Below the pieces are notes generated by a model, which was not told where the DNA came from, did not search any database, and saw only the letters and a program-made list of their open reading frames with translations. Position numbers and translations under genes: made by a program. From NCBI GenBank assembly GCA_905178155.1, contig CAJINV010000008.1:1798001-1862000 (forward strand): a stretch of DNA of 64,000 nt, read 5' to 3'. Position 1 is the first letter of the stretch, and every line of letters starts with the position of its first letter. This document shows positions 33,292 to 46,899 of the stretch, in pieces. The stretch is from Amoebophrya sp. A120 (taxonomy: Eukaryota > Sar > Dinophyceae > Syndiniales > Amoebophryaceae).

Positions 33292-35512
33292 CTATAGTGT
33301 GCTACTCCCGAATAAACGTAATATTATAAGTACAACTACACTCAGGACAATGACAGGAACAAAATAAAATCGGAACAAATTCTGTACGTCGTAGTTTTCC
33401 TCATCACTGTGCTTCTGCTCATTTGGACGAAGACCACCAGACGAGAACCCTTCGTCCTCACGTTTTTTGTCCTTCTTTTCATCTTCTTGCGACAGCGCGA
33501 GCTTGCCGCCGTAACTGTAACGCTCGTATATTGTCACTTCTTGTCCTCGTCCGCGATTCCAGATTTTCGACGTCACCTTGAATTCCATGAACTGGTGGAT
33601 CTTTTCTTTAAATACTTCTACCCCGCTCGGCAGGCTCACCGACTCTTCTTGTGATCGTTTTAGTGTCACCTCGACTGCAGCCGCGCCCAAACTCGTTCTC
33701 GGGATGTTTCGCTTGGCTAGCGCCGTCATGAATACCTTGCGATTGCGCGTCCAATTCTGCAGTAGGTGGTCTGTGCCAAGAAAATAAGATCCGCGACTTG
33801 GTAGCACACCGCACGAGCTGGCTCCCGCGATATTTTTGAGTTTGACTTTGAGAAATGGCCTTTTTTTAGCCTTAGATAGGTGGCCCTATCGCTTTGGATT
33901 AAATGGCCGAATGGACGGGAACTGGCCAGGACAGGACAGAAGTATAGTAAGGGCACAGCCCAGCCTCTTACACTTACTCAGGCCATTGCAAATAGAAATT
34001 GCTGTTCTGTTGCACCCGACTCACCCCACGCAAAGACATTCGCGATTCAATGACCACAAGAAAGCTATGCCAGAATGAATCAAAATGATGCGACCGAACG
34101 CGCACTGCAGCACCACTTGTTGTGACCGCGGGGATCTTTGGCAATCGGCCCGAGACGCAGAAAAATCCCGCGGGCTAGGCTAGTACCAAAACGCGAAAAG
34201 TAAGTAGTGCTTCTGATGCCATGCAAGGTCTTTGCAGCCAATTCATTCGCGCGGCCGCCGGTGTGCGATGTGTGCAAGTCTGGCGGAATAGCACTGAGCT
34301 GGCATACTATAGACTAAGATGCCTTGTAATTGGGTCTTCAGAGGTGACACCCCAGTGTCTTCGTATTTTGGCGCCTCTCCACGATCGATGCGATATGCCA
34401 CCAGCTTCAGCGCCGTCGTCACGAGTCCCATAGCCAAATTTCTCCATTCATACTCAAGTGCGTCTTTGATTTGTCTGTCAATGTGCTTGTCTTCCTGCCG
34501 AGATACCGCGTTTCCTATCTGCACTGCAACTTGCACCACGCGCCCCGCCACCCATTTTGGTGCCTCTCGATCTTTGACGTTGTCTAGCCGAAGATTTTCA
34601 TCCTCCCCCTCGATTTCTTGTCTAGCAACTTTGATGAAGCTCTCCGATGGCAAGGTCGTGCTGTCGCGAGCAAAGAGGCGCCCAAGAAAATCTTTTTTGT
34701 TGGCAGCGGGGGGGTCGAGGTACCGCAAAGCTTTAAACTTCAGCGGCTTGGAGAGATCACTCAGCCGTCGATCATCAGCTGACGTTCCTTCGAACAGCTT
34801 ACGCAAAGGGCCAGCTGCAGCGTCTTCGCTGAAGGCTTTGCTCCATGCGTACTGCCATGGAAGAACAAGATTTTCATGGTCAATAAATTCACGACGTTTC
34901 TCGTCCATGTACCCACCGAAGTCGAGAGTCTCGGCATTTATCGCTCCTGTCAAGCGCTCGTCACCGTTGTAAAAGTTTGGCCGTGGCTCAGATAAGCTGA
35001 AGAGCAAATACGTGCAGAAGCCTTTCGCCATTTTCTCGAGGAAGCGTTGCGTGTGTTCTCCAATTTTGCCTTGGTCCTTTTGGTTTTCAAAAAGATATTC
35101 TTTTTTGACGTCGTGAACTCTCCGCTTAACTTCACTCACAAAAATTTTACCGCGGCCTTTCATATCATTGGGATCCAGAATTTTGTCTCTTTCGGCGTTG
35201 TTCTGGTTCGCATCGTACTTCGATGGTGTTTGTTTATTTTTTCTTGGATCGACCCACTCTCCGTACTTGATCCATTGAAACAACGGTGCTTCCACCTCTT
35301 TTGCAATGTCCAGGCCCCAGTATCGTCGTCGCACGACCTCGTTCATCTTTTCGTAAATGTCCGCGCTGGAGTAGAACGCCTTGGCCTTGTTGTGAGGCAA
35401 TATCAAGTGGTAAACATGCCGCCTGTATCTGCTGAGCTGCAGATGGGAAAAGCCGTGGCGCTCTCCGTACTTTTCTCGTTACGCTTACGCGACAAAAGGT
35501 CTCTATCACCAT
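33292..35512 (-). CDS. Tail-anchored protein of unknown family
   Basis: Three exons, 35489..35512 (MVIETFCR), 34315..35436 and 33292..33870, all phase 0 with GT-AG introns; 574 residues. The body is charged and largely soluble (ADIYEKMNEVVRRRYWGLD, FLEKMAKGFCTYLLFSLSEP, FGGYMDEKRREFIDHENLVL). The second part holds TDHLLQNWTRNRKVFMTALA and a Lys/Glu/Asp-rich stretch. The last 25 residues contain one hydrophobic segment (FYFVPVIVLSVVVLIILRLF), which would act as a tail anchor in an internal membrane. The start is the only ATG that leads into the first donor. I recognise no family. Coding potential is strong because the 374-codon exon has no stop and balanced composition. Confidence 0.65.
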
Positions 35513-36397
35513 AAGGCAGCCTATCTACACTGTTGCACTAGCGCAAACAACATGCTGGCTGAGGGCACCTATTCCTAACTCTATCGTTGAATAAATAAAA
35601 GGAATAGCCTAGTCGAAATCCTCTAAGCTGTACAAAGCACAGGGTTTTCTTGTGTCCAAAAAAACCCATGCGCTTTCACACTCGGGCACTCCAGGGACTG
35701 GAATACCAGCCCCAGAATAACCTGACTTGATGGTGTAATCAGGGTTCAAACTCAACCTGCGTCGGACCACCTCCCCCCTTGAATTTGTACCACAGGGAGG
35801 GGGACAAAAACCCCAAGACGAGAAGAAACGATGGCAAACGCCATGCGTTTGCTCTCGTTTCCATCTTCCCCCTCCAGCGTGTATTAACACGAGGCAGAAA
35901 CTGCAGCAAAAGCCAAGTTTTCTAAATGCCGCAGCAAAAGAGCCTGAGAACTCTTGCAGCCATTCACAAGTTGTGTCAGACTTAGTCTCAGATGGGCAAA
36001 GCGAACCAAAAAGACCTTTCTGTCGAAGAATCAGCCGTCACTTTTGAAAAACGAATAGCTTTCGGAATTCCTCTCGTCGATCACACACACGCTGCATGAT
36101 GTCATCTAATAGACAAAAGGCCTCAGTTGTGTTCGTGTTTCTGGTGTCGTCTCTATTGATATTGTCATGCAAAATCCATTCAAAGACAAAGAAATCAAGC
36201 AAACACGGAAACAGAGACTAAGATGAAAATAAACAGGTACTTATCTTCATCTGAGTAAGTACTTCCTTGAATGAAAAATCATCATCACCAGTATCGCGCA
36301 TCCTGAGCTGTAGGAGGACGTCGACTACAACAGACACGAACAATAAATTCAGTATTCTGCCTTCAAGTTTTCATTTGAGGTAGCTTGCATAGATGAT
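35513..36397. other. Intergenic; one odd open frame
   Basis: A minus frame at 35609..35890 is rich in Cys, Pro and Gly and ends at 35609; it has no family likeness and no introns and may be chance. The rest is short-frame DNA. Confidence 0.4.
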
Positions 36398-38240
36398 CTA
36401 TGTCCTCCTTGACCAATCGTCTTTTGCACAGTTGCTCGCAAATTTGCAACAATACATGATGCGCGTTAGCCACTTGATATCTAAATTACGCACATCCTCG
36501 ACGTAAGTGTCTGGCTCTTCGTCGTCATCATCGTCGAGTTGCTGCTCTAGTGATTTTTGATCTTTCGGAGGACCATCTGAATCCAGATCACCTGCCCCGT
36601 ATCTGCCGGTGGAAGAAGAAGGCGCCGTGCCCCGTGTGACCCATTGGTTCTCGTTTCCCAACCAGATCCGTTCATGTTGGTCCTCGGAAACCGATCGAGG
36701 TAAAGGTGGGCCTTGGCTTGTAGTTGTGCGCGTTGAAAAAGGTGCAGGAGTTGACGCCCCTGAAACCCGCGTCGGCCTTGGACGCGAAAGAGCATCACCA
36801 GAGGGTCGAGCGCTGATCGGGTACCGTGTCTTCGGTGACTCCAACAGTTTGGTATTTTCGCTCTCCTGCGGCGAGTGGGATATGCTGGGTCGTCCCTGTC
36901 GGTTTGCATTTATCAGAAGGGAATCTGCTGGCACCCATGGATGCCTCAGGCATACCATCTGGTTTCTACTCTTACTTATTGCCCTAGGTCCACAATAATG
37001 CGCACGAGATCAAAATCAACCCTTTGCTCGCAGCTTATGGTGTGCGAGTGACTGTCTCCTGAAGTATGCAGCTAATATAGCAAGTTTTTTACGCTATAAC
37101 AATCAAACTGAAAATCAGTGAATCTCGAATGTTCCTCGAATGCGGCAAATCAGACATGGAAGATTATACTTATAGAGCGTTCAGTTCCTGTACATCGTCA
37201 CAATCAGATGAAATCTCACGCAACATAGCCAGGCAGACTGTGCAGCAGCACGTTTGTTTCTTTTGGAACCCTTTGAAAAGGATAGATAAAGATGGGATAG
37301 ATAGCAGAAAAGGATAGATTGATACCGCCGGCTGGGTTCTCGTCACAGTTCCGGGCCGCCCCACCTCTTCCCGGCGGCCCGACCTGCTCAGGGAGAGCTC
37401 ACTTTGTTGAAGAGACGCACGGACATGCGGAGAGCCTGCAAGTCCTGGTGCTGATGGTATCCTGGTGCTCGAAGCAGGAGAGACACCAGGCGAACGCGGT
37501 GGCGCACGTGGAGAACCGCTACCGGTTCGAGCACGGGCAGCAGCAGGCGCCGACTGAGCCCGAGCATGCCCAGCACCACCAACTACACCCGGCTGCCCGT
37601 ACAGCGGCCGAGGCTGCTCAATTCTCGCAGCAGGAGAACCCTGGGTGATTCCAGGCCTGGGGGCTCCCAAGCCGTAGGGTCCACTGACGGATTCCTCCTT
37701 CCTGTCGAGCTTTGTCCTAGCCAAAACGCTACTTGTCTCCCGGTCATTGTAAAGGGTCAGCCAGTTACTTTATGGAATGTAAACTCTTCACAATCACCAG
37801 TGTCAGAGCCAGCACGTACTGAATCACGCCATTCTGTAGGCGGCAGCGGTCATGATGTCTGCGCCGCGGTGTCTGTGTACGTTCACAGACATCAAACTTA
37901 ATCACGGAACGAGCTCTCCTCGGGGACGCACACGTGATGGATGTAGCATACCAGAGGTCCGTCAAATATTTATCTCCTGGTTTACTTTGCGACAAGATCT
38001 GAATATGAATGTGTTACTGTATGAGAGTCTAAGTGACTATGACCAACGAGACACAGATCGCCACGTATGATTCATTGCGCTGGCTCAAAAGCGTGAAGCT
38101 TCCTTGACTTTCATCATGATGTTTCTTCAAGTGCATAATCCCAGGAAAAGTAAGCCACTGCAGACCAAAATTTTGTTGCACTGCTTCAAGCTCTCTACGA
38201 ACGTGGACCGCCTCGGCGGAAAAGTAGTTTTCTTCATCTT
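36398..38240 (-). CDS. Disordered Pro/Ser-rich protein, structure partial
   Basis: Protein-like minus-strand segments in order: about 38055..38240 (STEAQDEENYFSAEAVHVRR, LQWLTFPGIMHLKKHHDES), about 37850..37985 (KYLTDLWYATSITCASPRR), 37200..37724 (Pro/Ser/Arg-rich, low complexity) and about 36490..36958 (HPWVPADSLLINANRQGRPS ... ending in a run of six Asp and TYVEDV before a GTAATT donor). The internal joints are not resolved, and 36398..36490 may be intron or terminal exon. Mostly disordered; no domain recognised. It could be two genes. Confidence 0.35.
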
Positions 38241-39903
38241 GAGCCTCCGTAGAATCTCTACTGACGCACCTGTTTTTGTTCGAATCAAAAGTCGCAGCGT
38301 GGAGGCCCCTTCGCGTGAGTCATTTTGACAGAACTTCGCAAAAGAAAAGAAAACGTGGTCTCGTCACAAACAGGCAACTGTTGATACGAAATCGAAATCA
38401 ATCACCTTCCAGTATCCAGTTCTTATGTGAAAACTCAAATTTCACAAAAACCTTATATCGTGTCTGCGCCGCTGCACCACCCGCGCTCCTGCTACAACTG
38501 ATTTTTACGTCGCCGTCACCCACTCGTCTCGTCTGAGGTGGAAGAATGTTCCTGTAGCTGCTGATTCGCGTTTTGTTTGATCTCTTTCGTTCGAGTTTGT
38601 CTCGCTTTGGTGGTTTCCTCAGAAAAAAAATGATGCTGGTCGTCAAAAATCGTCCTCTTACTCTTGTTATTGTTTTCAGAGAGATTACAAAGAACTGCCT
38701 GTCACGGCTTTATCTTCTCCTCATACAACTGTTGTAGTCCCAGAAAAAATGGAAAAAAAGACTGCATAAAACTAAAAGGCAAACATAAATTCGTTTAGAA
38801 ATTGTAAAATAGCCTTGCGAAAAGACGTTGACAAAAGATTCAATGCTGGATAAATTTGTGAAAACTGTTATTGCTGTCGATCAGAAGTAAAAACCTGGGG
38901 GGTTCGACCAGTCCACAGCACAGAAAACACAAACGAAATCCTGGTGGGGGGGAAGACGAGATTCAATTGATTCAACAATGCTCTTCTTTCAATAAAAAGC
39001 ATCAAGAAAATGCCTCGCACGAACAAAGCCATACAGCATCGGTGAAATACATGCACCTACATAAACCAAAGGGAAACGAGAGGAGTCTTTGTAATAGCCG
39101 TATGAAATGGCTGCTCTCAAATCGACAGATCTCGCAAGAAAGACGCGCTGAGCAAAATTGTACGACGAGCTAGCACCGAGACGCACTTACGATTCAAGGA
39201 CGCCACCGACGGCACTTTGTCGGACTTTATGAGCCGAGTTTCCGTTTTTAAGAACCGAAAACAGATGAGGGAAACACAGTGTCCTCTCGTACTCTTTGTC
39301 TCTATTTTTATTTATAGCAGTGCATACAATGGAAAAGTACGGCAGTCACGAACGGGCGACCGACATTGTCAAGCCAACAACTATGCACCGGGAAGTAAGT
39401 GGCCGCAGGAGCAGGAGGAATACCGAACTATTAAACTACGTACAGCGCAGCACGAAGTCCACAACCGATGCTGCAGATTCCACAACGAGCGGCCGTCAAG
39501 CGAACGATACGTCGTGAAGGAGGACCGAACAATGTACATGTACTAGAGACGGAATACTTATACAAGTTTGCAAACCGAAGGGCATGTTCTAGGTAGAAGA
39601 AGTGGACACCGAATCGTTTAAGGACTCACTACAATGCATCTATCAGAACAAATGCGTGGTTTGCACGTTGTCGCATTTCATGGGTTTTCTCGCAGCAGAA
39701 AGAGAACACTATCGCTGTTGGTCCTTGCGATGAGCACGAGAAATGTTGCACATAGACATATCGGCCGCCTGTCGATGAATATACTACATCATCAGCATTT
39801 TTTTATTTTGGTTTCCCAACAATACCGAAATGGACGAAACAAATCCGTTTTACTGCTGTATGTGTTTCTTCCTAATTTTTTTTATACTGAACCGAAGGAA
39901 AAC
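38241..39903. other. No supported gene
   Basis: Several short frames on both strands; none has a pattern I trust. No introner or tandem repeat is seen. Confidence 0.4.
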
Positions 39904-42770
39904 TTAAGAGTTCAACACACTCCGGAGGAACGGAGACGCTGCACGACTGTGGTTCTCATTTTGTGTAGGACCGCTCGCAACACCACTGCTCGCACTGCGA
40001 CTGTTTGCCGAAGCAAATCGCCCGGCCTCGCCCGCGTATCCAGTCTTGTTTGAAGTGATGTGTAGTTTCGACGTACCAGGACTAACTTTCAGCGCGAAGT
40101 CAGTACCGTAGACCGAAAGGTCCGTAATATCTCGATCGACCTCTGCGTGTTGTACCTCTCCAGTTCTCAGCTCGCGATTTCTATCTTCTTCTGTTTCCCC
40201 ATGATGGCCATGCTCTCGTGGCAGTGATCTGTTACTGCTTTGCTGCAGCTGCTCGTCGTGCTCCGCCATGAGGGACAGCGAAAAGTCCACCGGCGAGGAC
40301 ACCAACACTTCTCGCGCGCCTCGTATGCGCTTCCAAACGAAGAGGAACCGCATCGGCAAGATCAGCAGGCGCAGGAAAAACACCGGCAAAGCCAACGCTG
40401 GATAATCAAAGGGAAAGACGTCTGTTGAGTTGTAACCGCCTCCTTGTTTTTCTTGTCGTTTCTTTTCTGTGGATGAAACTTCTCCATAAGTACACAGATG
40501 GAAAAAAATGGACGAGTGTGTACCGTTTCGTTCGGTCCATCGTATACTTGCAAGTCAATTTATCAAGCTGCATACAACGCAAGGAGGACAGCGGGATGGC
40601 AACAGATGATTTTTCTCTTTTCATACGTGTCGACGCAGGCCCAGAACAGGTTTAGGAGAGTATCACATAGAAAAAAATCCTCTTATCCAGTGGTGACGCT
40701 AACGCCATAAATCGTATTTCGGAAAATGCAAATCGTATTCGCGCTCAGACTGTCGCGTCTTTTATTCCGTGCAGGAAAGCGAAGACATGCTCTCTTTTGA
40801 ACTATCCCATAAGGGTACCATAGTAGTATCACTTACTCTCAGCTATCTCTGTGGTAAGACAGATTTATTTCCAGTTCATAAGGTACCACCTCCGCGGTTC
40901 CTGCGTCGAAGTTGTGGAGCACTGAAACGCCGTAGAGTATCGACAAAAAGCAGCAGCACGCGATGAAAAAATCCCGCCGCGTGTGTGGTGGGTCTAAGGC
41001 GAAGTAGAGAGAGAAAGACGCCTGCGCACACAGGAGAAAGACCAACAAGGATGTGTCGAATCGAAAATTTTCGCTACCAGAGTACTTATGTGCCTGATCT
41101 TGGACGCCACGAAAAACCTTACGCTCTTTCGGATGCTCGAGAGTTTGAGTTCGTCCACGGAAGTGCTATGCGCTCGCGCAATACAGCTGTTTCATTCTTC
41201 AGCATACATTCATTACTGCAACGTGAAGTTGTAGACAACTATGGTGCTCTGCTAGCGCCTTTATCCTATCCCATAGGTTTCGAGGATGAAGAGCAGTGAG
41301 ACGAAAATCTCAATAAGCTCTTCCACCAGCAGCTCTTTCCAGGCGGTCTGGGGGCCAAAGAAGAAATTTCGGTGGTGTTGGAGGTAATGCAGCAAATCGC
41401 GGATCCAAAAAATACCACTCGAGTGCGCGTCTCGGCCGTCCGGATCATTCGGGTTGGTTGATGGGGGAAAAGACTGCGGAAAAAATATAACCAGCTTTGC
41501 GCCATGCCACGCGAAAATCGCGAAACAGAACAGTAGAAAGACGAAACAGTACTTCAGGTAACAGTGGTGACTGCGGCCCCGCTTCAGCTTCGACCGCTTT
41601 TGTGAAAATGAAAAGCCAAGGGTTACTTCCTCCGGACCGAAACAAACATAGTACTCAAAGCCAGGGAGTCGGGCCTCCCGGGAATCGTTTTTTTCTCGGC
41701 ACAAATCGTGTCCGAGTGCGGTATGGGCTGATCGAGCTGATCGAAGTCAAGTGTACAAGAAGTGCTTTTGTCGGTCAGCTTTTACTGCAAGATGCAAACC
41801 TTGTCATAGACAACTGGTGATAGTGTAATCGGCCAACTACACTTTGAGCATTTATTGGGTCGGTTTCTGTTGCCGTTGGTGCGGAAAGAATAAGTAAACA
41901 CTTTTCTGTGATCATAGCCCCAATGCTCGCACAAGCAGCTGCTCCTGTTCCGAGTTCAGTTGCAGCGAGGCCGATGAAGATGCAGCTGCACTAGACGTAA
42001 AGAGGGACGAGTTCTGTGATGCTTCAGGCGTGCCTCGCTCGCTCATATTCGTGACGGTCGCCATGATGAAGTTCTTTTGCTAGTACAGTTTTAGCTTAGA
42101 AGTGGAAGTACGACATTCCCTTCGGTGCGATGTAGCTGAGCCCTTCTACGCATGAAATCTCAACGACCTCGCCCACGATTTCAAGAAAAAAACTACCTCT
42201 AGAACATACCACCTCACTTGTTAGAGTCGACAGAGCCCAGAACGACATTCAACCGGCTCTTCGTGAGGAGTCGTGGGAAGTGAAGGCCAAGGCTTCTACT
42301 CTACTTATCGTACAACTTCGATAATCAGCTTCTGGTAGACAAAGGCAAATCATACTTCTTTCTTACGGAGAAGTGAACGCGTAGCATTTTCGCACAGGGC
42401 CGGGTCCACGGGGGTGTTAGTTTCTTACACACGATAAATCAACCAAAAGATAAAAAAAAGCGGTACAAAGCTAGGGTTCGTCATAGGTGGGTAGCCTCTA
42501 AGTCGGGTGCGGGATGGGTGGGGAGGAGAAGAATCTTGGGAAAGACAGGCACAGGCACTGCGATCGAAATAAGAAAGGCGAGTTGCACCTGTGTGAAAAA
42601 ATATACAAACTGAGGCAACCATGGTACAGTAAGCCACCCTAGGCGAAAGTACAAATCAGAACTCGACAACACAAAATATCCGCGCTCGCAAGTGAATGCC
42701 AGTGAGTACCGATCAAGGATGCACTCCCAATGAGGTCTGGTGATCACGACATCTGTTTCACGCACTGTCC
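39904..42770 (-). CDS. Multi-pass membrane protein, possibly voltage-sensor-like
   Basis: Exon-like segments in order: about 42550..42762 (TDVVITRPHWECILDRYSLA), about 41290..41650 (a hydrophobic helix YCFVFLLFCFAIFAWHGAKL, a loop NPNDPDGRDAHSSGIFWIRD, then LLVEELIEIFVSLLFILETY), about 40870..41000 (RRDFFIACCCFLSILYGVSV) and 39904..about 40395 (LPVFFLRLLILPMRFLFVWK, then a soluble Ser/Asn-rich tail). The succession acidic helix, helix with Asp, then helix with regularly placed Arg/Lys resembles S2-S3-S4 of a voltage-sensor domain. This is only a resemblance; no pore signature is visible. Exon borders are approximate. Confidence 0.4.
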
Positions 42771-43830
42771 TGTGTCAACCGAACGGTGCGAGCTCCCATA
42801 TTATGGCGGGACAACTTCAAAAAGCGAGTTACCTCCAGTTCCACCCTAGGCCTTTTCACTGCCGCACACCTGAACTCTCAAATTTTCGACCTCGATATGA
42901 AGATAAGTCTAGCGGCAACAGGGGGATCGATCAGTCTAAGCGCTTTTTTCGCCTGTTATCTATGTCAAGATGCACCGATGAGAGTCCTCGACGTGTCCCA
43001 TGCGGTCACCGTGTCCTAATATTTGTTCGACCGACCTGCAGTCGATCTTTCTAGCGGCTGATCATCCGGAATTCTTTCTAAAACATGAACACCTGCAACG
43101 CAAGAATGAAATGAAGCCGGCTCGTCATGGAATGTCGTGAACGAGTCCTCTTCGAACGAAATCGACAAATTCCGAAGCCGCTCCTCCTGTTTCACTTATT
43201 TCACTTGTGCTTTTCCTTTTAAAACCAGTTCTACTAATGAAACTCATCACACTCCACTTCACTCGTGTTAACTACAGAAACGCTTTCTTCGAGAACTTCT
43301 ACCCCTTGTATCAGTTCGAGAATCCTATCAGCAGAAACAGCAGCATTTACGACAGCACATTGCCCTGCTGCTCCCCTGTCCGCCGCCTGCACTCCCACTC
43401 CGAGTCTGCTTGTACGTCGTTAAAGTTTTGCACTTTTTGTTCGGCGCACTTGCTTTAGAATTTACTTCTTTCTCGGCACTTCTCCTCCCAGGGCGTTTCT
43501 TCCCACTGTCGCTGTTTCCTGCGTTCATCCCAAGGGCGACAAGAGCGTCGTTCGACGGTGCCACCACATCCGCCTCATTCAGCATGTTAAAGACGAAACA
43601 GCTGTTGGGGCACTGTTGCACGGCCTGCAAGATCTCCGCGTAGCCGTCTTGAGTCTCTTGAGGGAAAATCTTGAGTATGTCGTGCCGCCTGTACAAGCAT
43701 CTTGCTCGCGAGTGCGATTGCAATTCTGAAATCGATCCGAATCAATAAACCGAAATATCAACTACAAAAACATGTTTCGTGCGATCATTGGCTGCGATAA
43801 ACGAAACGCGGCGCGACATACATCCCTTTT
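42771..43830. other. Unassigned; one exon-like segment
   Basis: A minus segment at about 43440..43700 reads IFPQETQDGYAEILQAVQQC and ADVVAPSNDALVALGMNAG and looks protein-like. It may be an N-terminal exon of the membrane protein downstream. The other frames are weak. Confidence 0.35.
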
Positions 43831-46800
43831 TCACCACTTCGATAAAATTTCGTGACTCCCGATCTGCACATACGTTTCGACAACTTCGGCCTCGAATCGC
43901 GTTAGAATTTTCAAAAAGAGCGTTTCTAGTGAATCATACAGCGACAGCGCCTCCCCGGACGCCTCAAACGCGTCCACTAGTCGCTGCCGTTCCTGAATCC
44001 AAGCTGGGGCAAAAAAACGCGTGAACGGATTCTTTTGCTGCTGCCGGGACGCTGTTGCTGATGGACTGTTCATGTTCTTCATCATCCCACCTTGTCCCCG
44101 CGATGGAGTAGCTACCTGCGACTCCTGCTGCTGCAGGAGAGTGTTGTCGACGCTGAAGCTCAGCCGACCCAAGCGGTGCGTATCGCCGACGGACACTGAC
44201 TTCGTCAAAAAGCTGTGGTAGCGCACGTGCACCTTCTTCACGGTCTCCGGGTTGCCGGCGAAGTCCAGCAAAACCGCGCCTTGTTGCGTGGGGGGCAACT
44301 TGTGCAAAAACCGGTAGTCGTCGTACAGGAGAACCTCGGAACTCACGGCGTTGGGTCGGGTTTTTCCCTTTGGCTTTGGGAAATTCGCCTTGAGGAATCG
44401 CTCCACGAAGCGGTAGTTCGCGCCCGAAGTTTCGTATGAACAGGAGGAGCGGAAAAGACACACAAGAGCTTGACGAGGTAGGTGTCGCATCAGCATCATG
44501 GGAAATGATCTCTTGGAATGTTGCGCTGAGAAGTTGCCTACCTACGATTCTACCTATAGTCAACTCTGACTCTCCAAGCCTGGATAGAGCTACGGAACTA
44601 TCGACGACGCGATGTCCGATTTTTGTATAGCACAACTCTTGCGTCATTTTTTGTCTCCGTATCATACTACTGCAATGATTTTCAGTGGGCGCACCTGACC
44701 GGCGCCTCCGCCACGTGTGCCGCCGCCGAATAGAGGACGCCGAGCTTCTAACGGTAGCGAGGCTGTGAAGTAGCGGTGGGTTTCTTCAGTATGGTGGTAG
44801 TCCTGGTGCACGACCAAGTTTATTGTTGAAAGGTCAATTGCAGCTGCAAAGATGAATTCAAAAACATACAAAAGAAGTACCTTCCCGCTTCCTCTGTTCC
44901 TGCAATACCATGAGAAAGCAGAGTGCTGACTTGCAGCTTGCGCTCGTGATGACCAGCGTGTCCGCGTCGAAAAAGTCGTGCCAGCGCAGCCAGTCCTCGA
45001 GGAAGAAAGCCGTCGGGAACAAGGGCTGCAGCAGCATCAACAAGTCCTCCGTCGCCCGCGAGTACAGGTTCGGCCATGTCCCGGGATCGCACACCCGGTA
45101 CGACCGGTAAACTAGTGGCAAAACGTGCCGGCGCGACGGATGCTCGTCAATAACCAACTCCGAGCCCCGCTTGAAAGTGAGCCCTGCAGTCGACTTCCGG
45201 TTGTGGTAAAGAGGACCACCAAACGCTGCACTTCGGCGAGAAGCGACAGAACCCTGGTCGTGGGCATTCGTCGTGTGCTGGTGGAAGGGGTTCTCGTGCA
45301 CAGCTCTTGACATGACCGTGCTGGGCGATTGCATCGAATTTGCCACTGCAATCCGCCCGCTGGGACTACTGTTCTTCAGCATAGTCTCCCCGTGCTGTAA
45401 CAGCTGCTCCTGTTGCAGCATGAAAAAGTACTGCCTGCGCCACGAGGAGCCCGGAGACTGCTGCTGGTCGGCACCCGGATCGAGTTCCAACAAGGTCCGC
45501 TGCCGACCATTCAGATATTCAGTGCGAACATTCCAGATTGATACGTAGGCCACAGCGCCACGCTTTTTGGCCACAGTGGCTCGGTAACATAGTATTTAAA
45601 ACCCTACGTGATCATGAACAACGACGGGGACGGCGATTGCGATTCGCGTTCGCGCTTGCATGACATTCATTCCGTATTTGGAGACCCTGCTGCGCAGGAA
45701 TATCTAAAACTTCCGCACCGGATATTGTTTGCGCATGATCTTGGTAATGCCCAACCGGCACGATTGCCGAGGGTTGGTGTGGCTGGTGCTTGCCTCGTAC
45801 GCCATTCCCTCCTGTGGACGGCGACAAGGGAAAGTTGTGACGGTTCTCGGCAAATACAAGCTCAGGAACGACAACCAGGCTTGAGTATGAACGGAAGTAA
45901 AAAAGTTTGCCACAGGGCAGGGGACGGGGTCCTCGTGACTGTTGGTTTACGGGCTTCACTCTTTCTTCGAATCCTGTACTACTTGTACTTGGTGGAGCCG
46001 CGCCCATCTAGGATACAAAACTCGCGCCGCTGTGGTCGAGGTTGAATTCTTTCTATGTGTCCTGTAAGCAGGAGCGATCCGTACACACATCGGGAAGAAA
46101 GAGGGAGATGTCCCGCCCTGAGACAGTGCAACTACATTATTTCTACTTGATACAGACCGACTCCGCTTCATCGCCACATTGTCCGCCAACTCTTCCGGCT
46201 CTAATTCAATGGTAAACATGTCTGTACTTGTCATGTGTATCAGCAATTTGGCAGCGCAAGCGACCTGAGGACAAACCCCTTTCCACGCATGACACTTCGC
46301 GTTTCTTGAGAGACGGAGAATGCAAACGAAAATGTTTTGGTGCGCAAGAAGTAGTTCTTCTGCCCTGCCAGCAGACGTTACTGCAAGCGTATTTTCATCT
46401 TCTCTGGTATTTACATCTGATTCGACGTGCGACGAGAAGTCCTAAGACATATTTGCTCTCATTCATACTGCAGCACGAGAAACGACGAAGTGGGCCACAT
46501 CCCGAAGAGCCTCGTACCCCGCCGCAAAAAGGGACTTCGCGATGCCACCACGGTCGCAAAGCCCCACACTGGCAAGCGCCCAAAGTGCAGTGCCAGCTGC
46601 TGCTCCACTTGCTCTACTTCCGAGGTCATGTGTGTGTCAGTAGAAGACGCCGAACAGTAAGCACCGGTTGACGAAGATGTTGAGGAGCTGGAAGCCCCAC
46701 CACAGGATGTCTTTCCCCTTCCGCGCGGGAAAAAGTCCCAAAACTGCATTTTGTCGCCGAGAACGGCGTAGCTCAGGTTGTTGGCCGACAACGCAAATTT

Positions 46801-46899
46801 CTCCACCTGCGCCAGCGCCTGCCCGTCCTGCAGCAGCACATCCTCGCTGGTGACGAAGCGGGTCTGCGTTATATCCGATCGCTGGATCAAGAGATCCAT
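43831..46899 (-). CDS. DUF2855-family protein (MDR-like)
   Basis: Starts at ATG 46899. Exon-like blocks: about 46460..46899, about 46150..46235, about 44895..45560, about 44700..44812 and 43831..about 44470. Family marks in order: VEKFALSANNLSYAVLGDKM and QFWDFFP; LPVWGFATVVASR and GTRLFGMWPTSSFLV; NLYSRATEDLLMLLQPLFPT and AFFLEDWLRWHDFFDADTLV; ITSASCKSAL; YETSGANYRFVERF; GAVLLDFAGNPETVKKVHVR; VGDTHRL; and FFAPAWIQERQRL. This is the complete DUF2855 order; the family resembles medium-chain dehydrogenases and has no established reaction. Long low-complexity insertions (Ser/Gln-rich at about 45250-45500 and 44050-44130) lengthen the protein. The ends of the middle exons are approximate. The assignment is strong. 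Confidence 0.82.

Noticed and set aside
35609-35890. A 93-codon minus open frame rich in Cys, Pro and Gly
   Set aside because: No family likeness, no neighbouring exon and unusual composition; likely chance.
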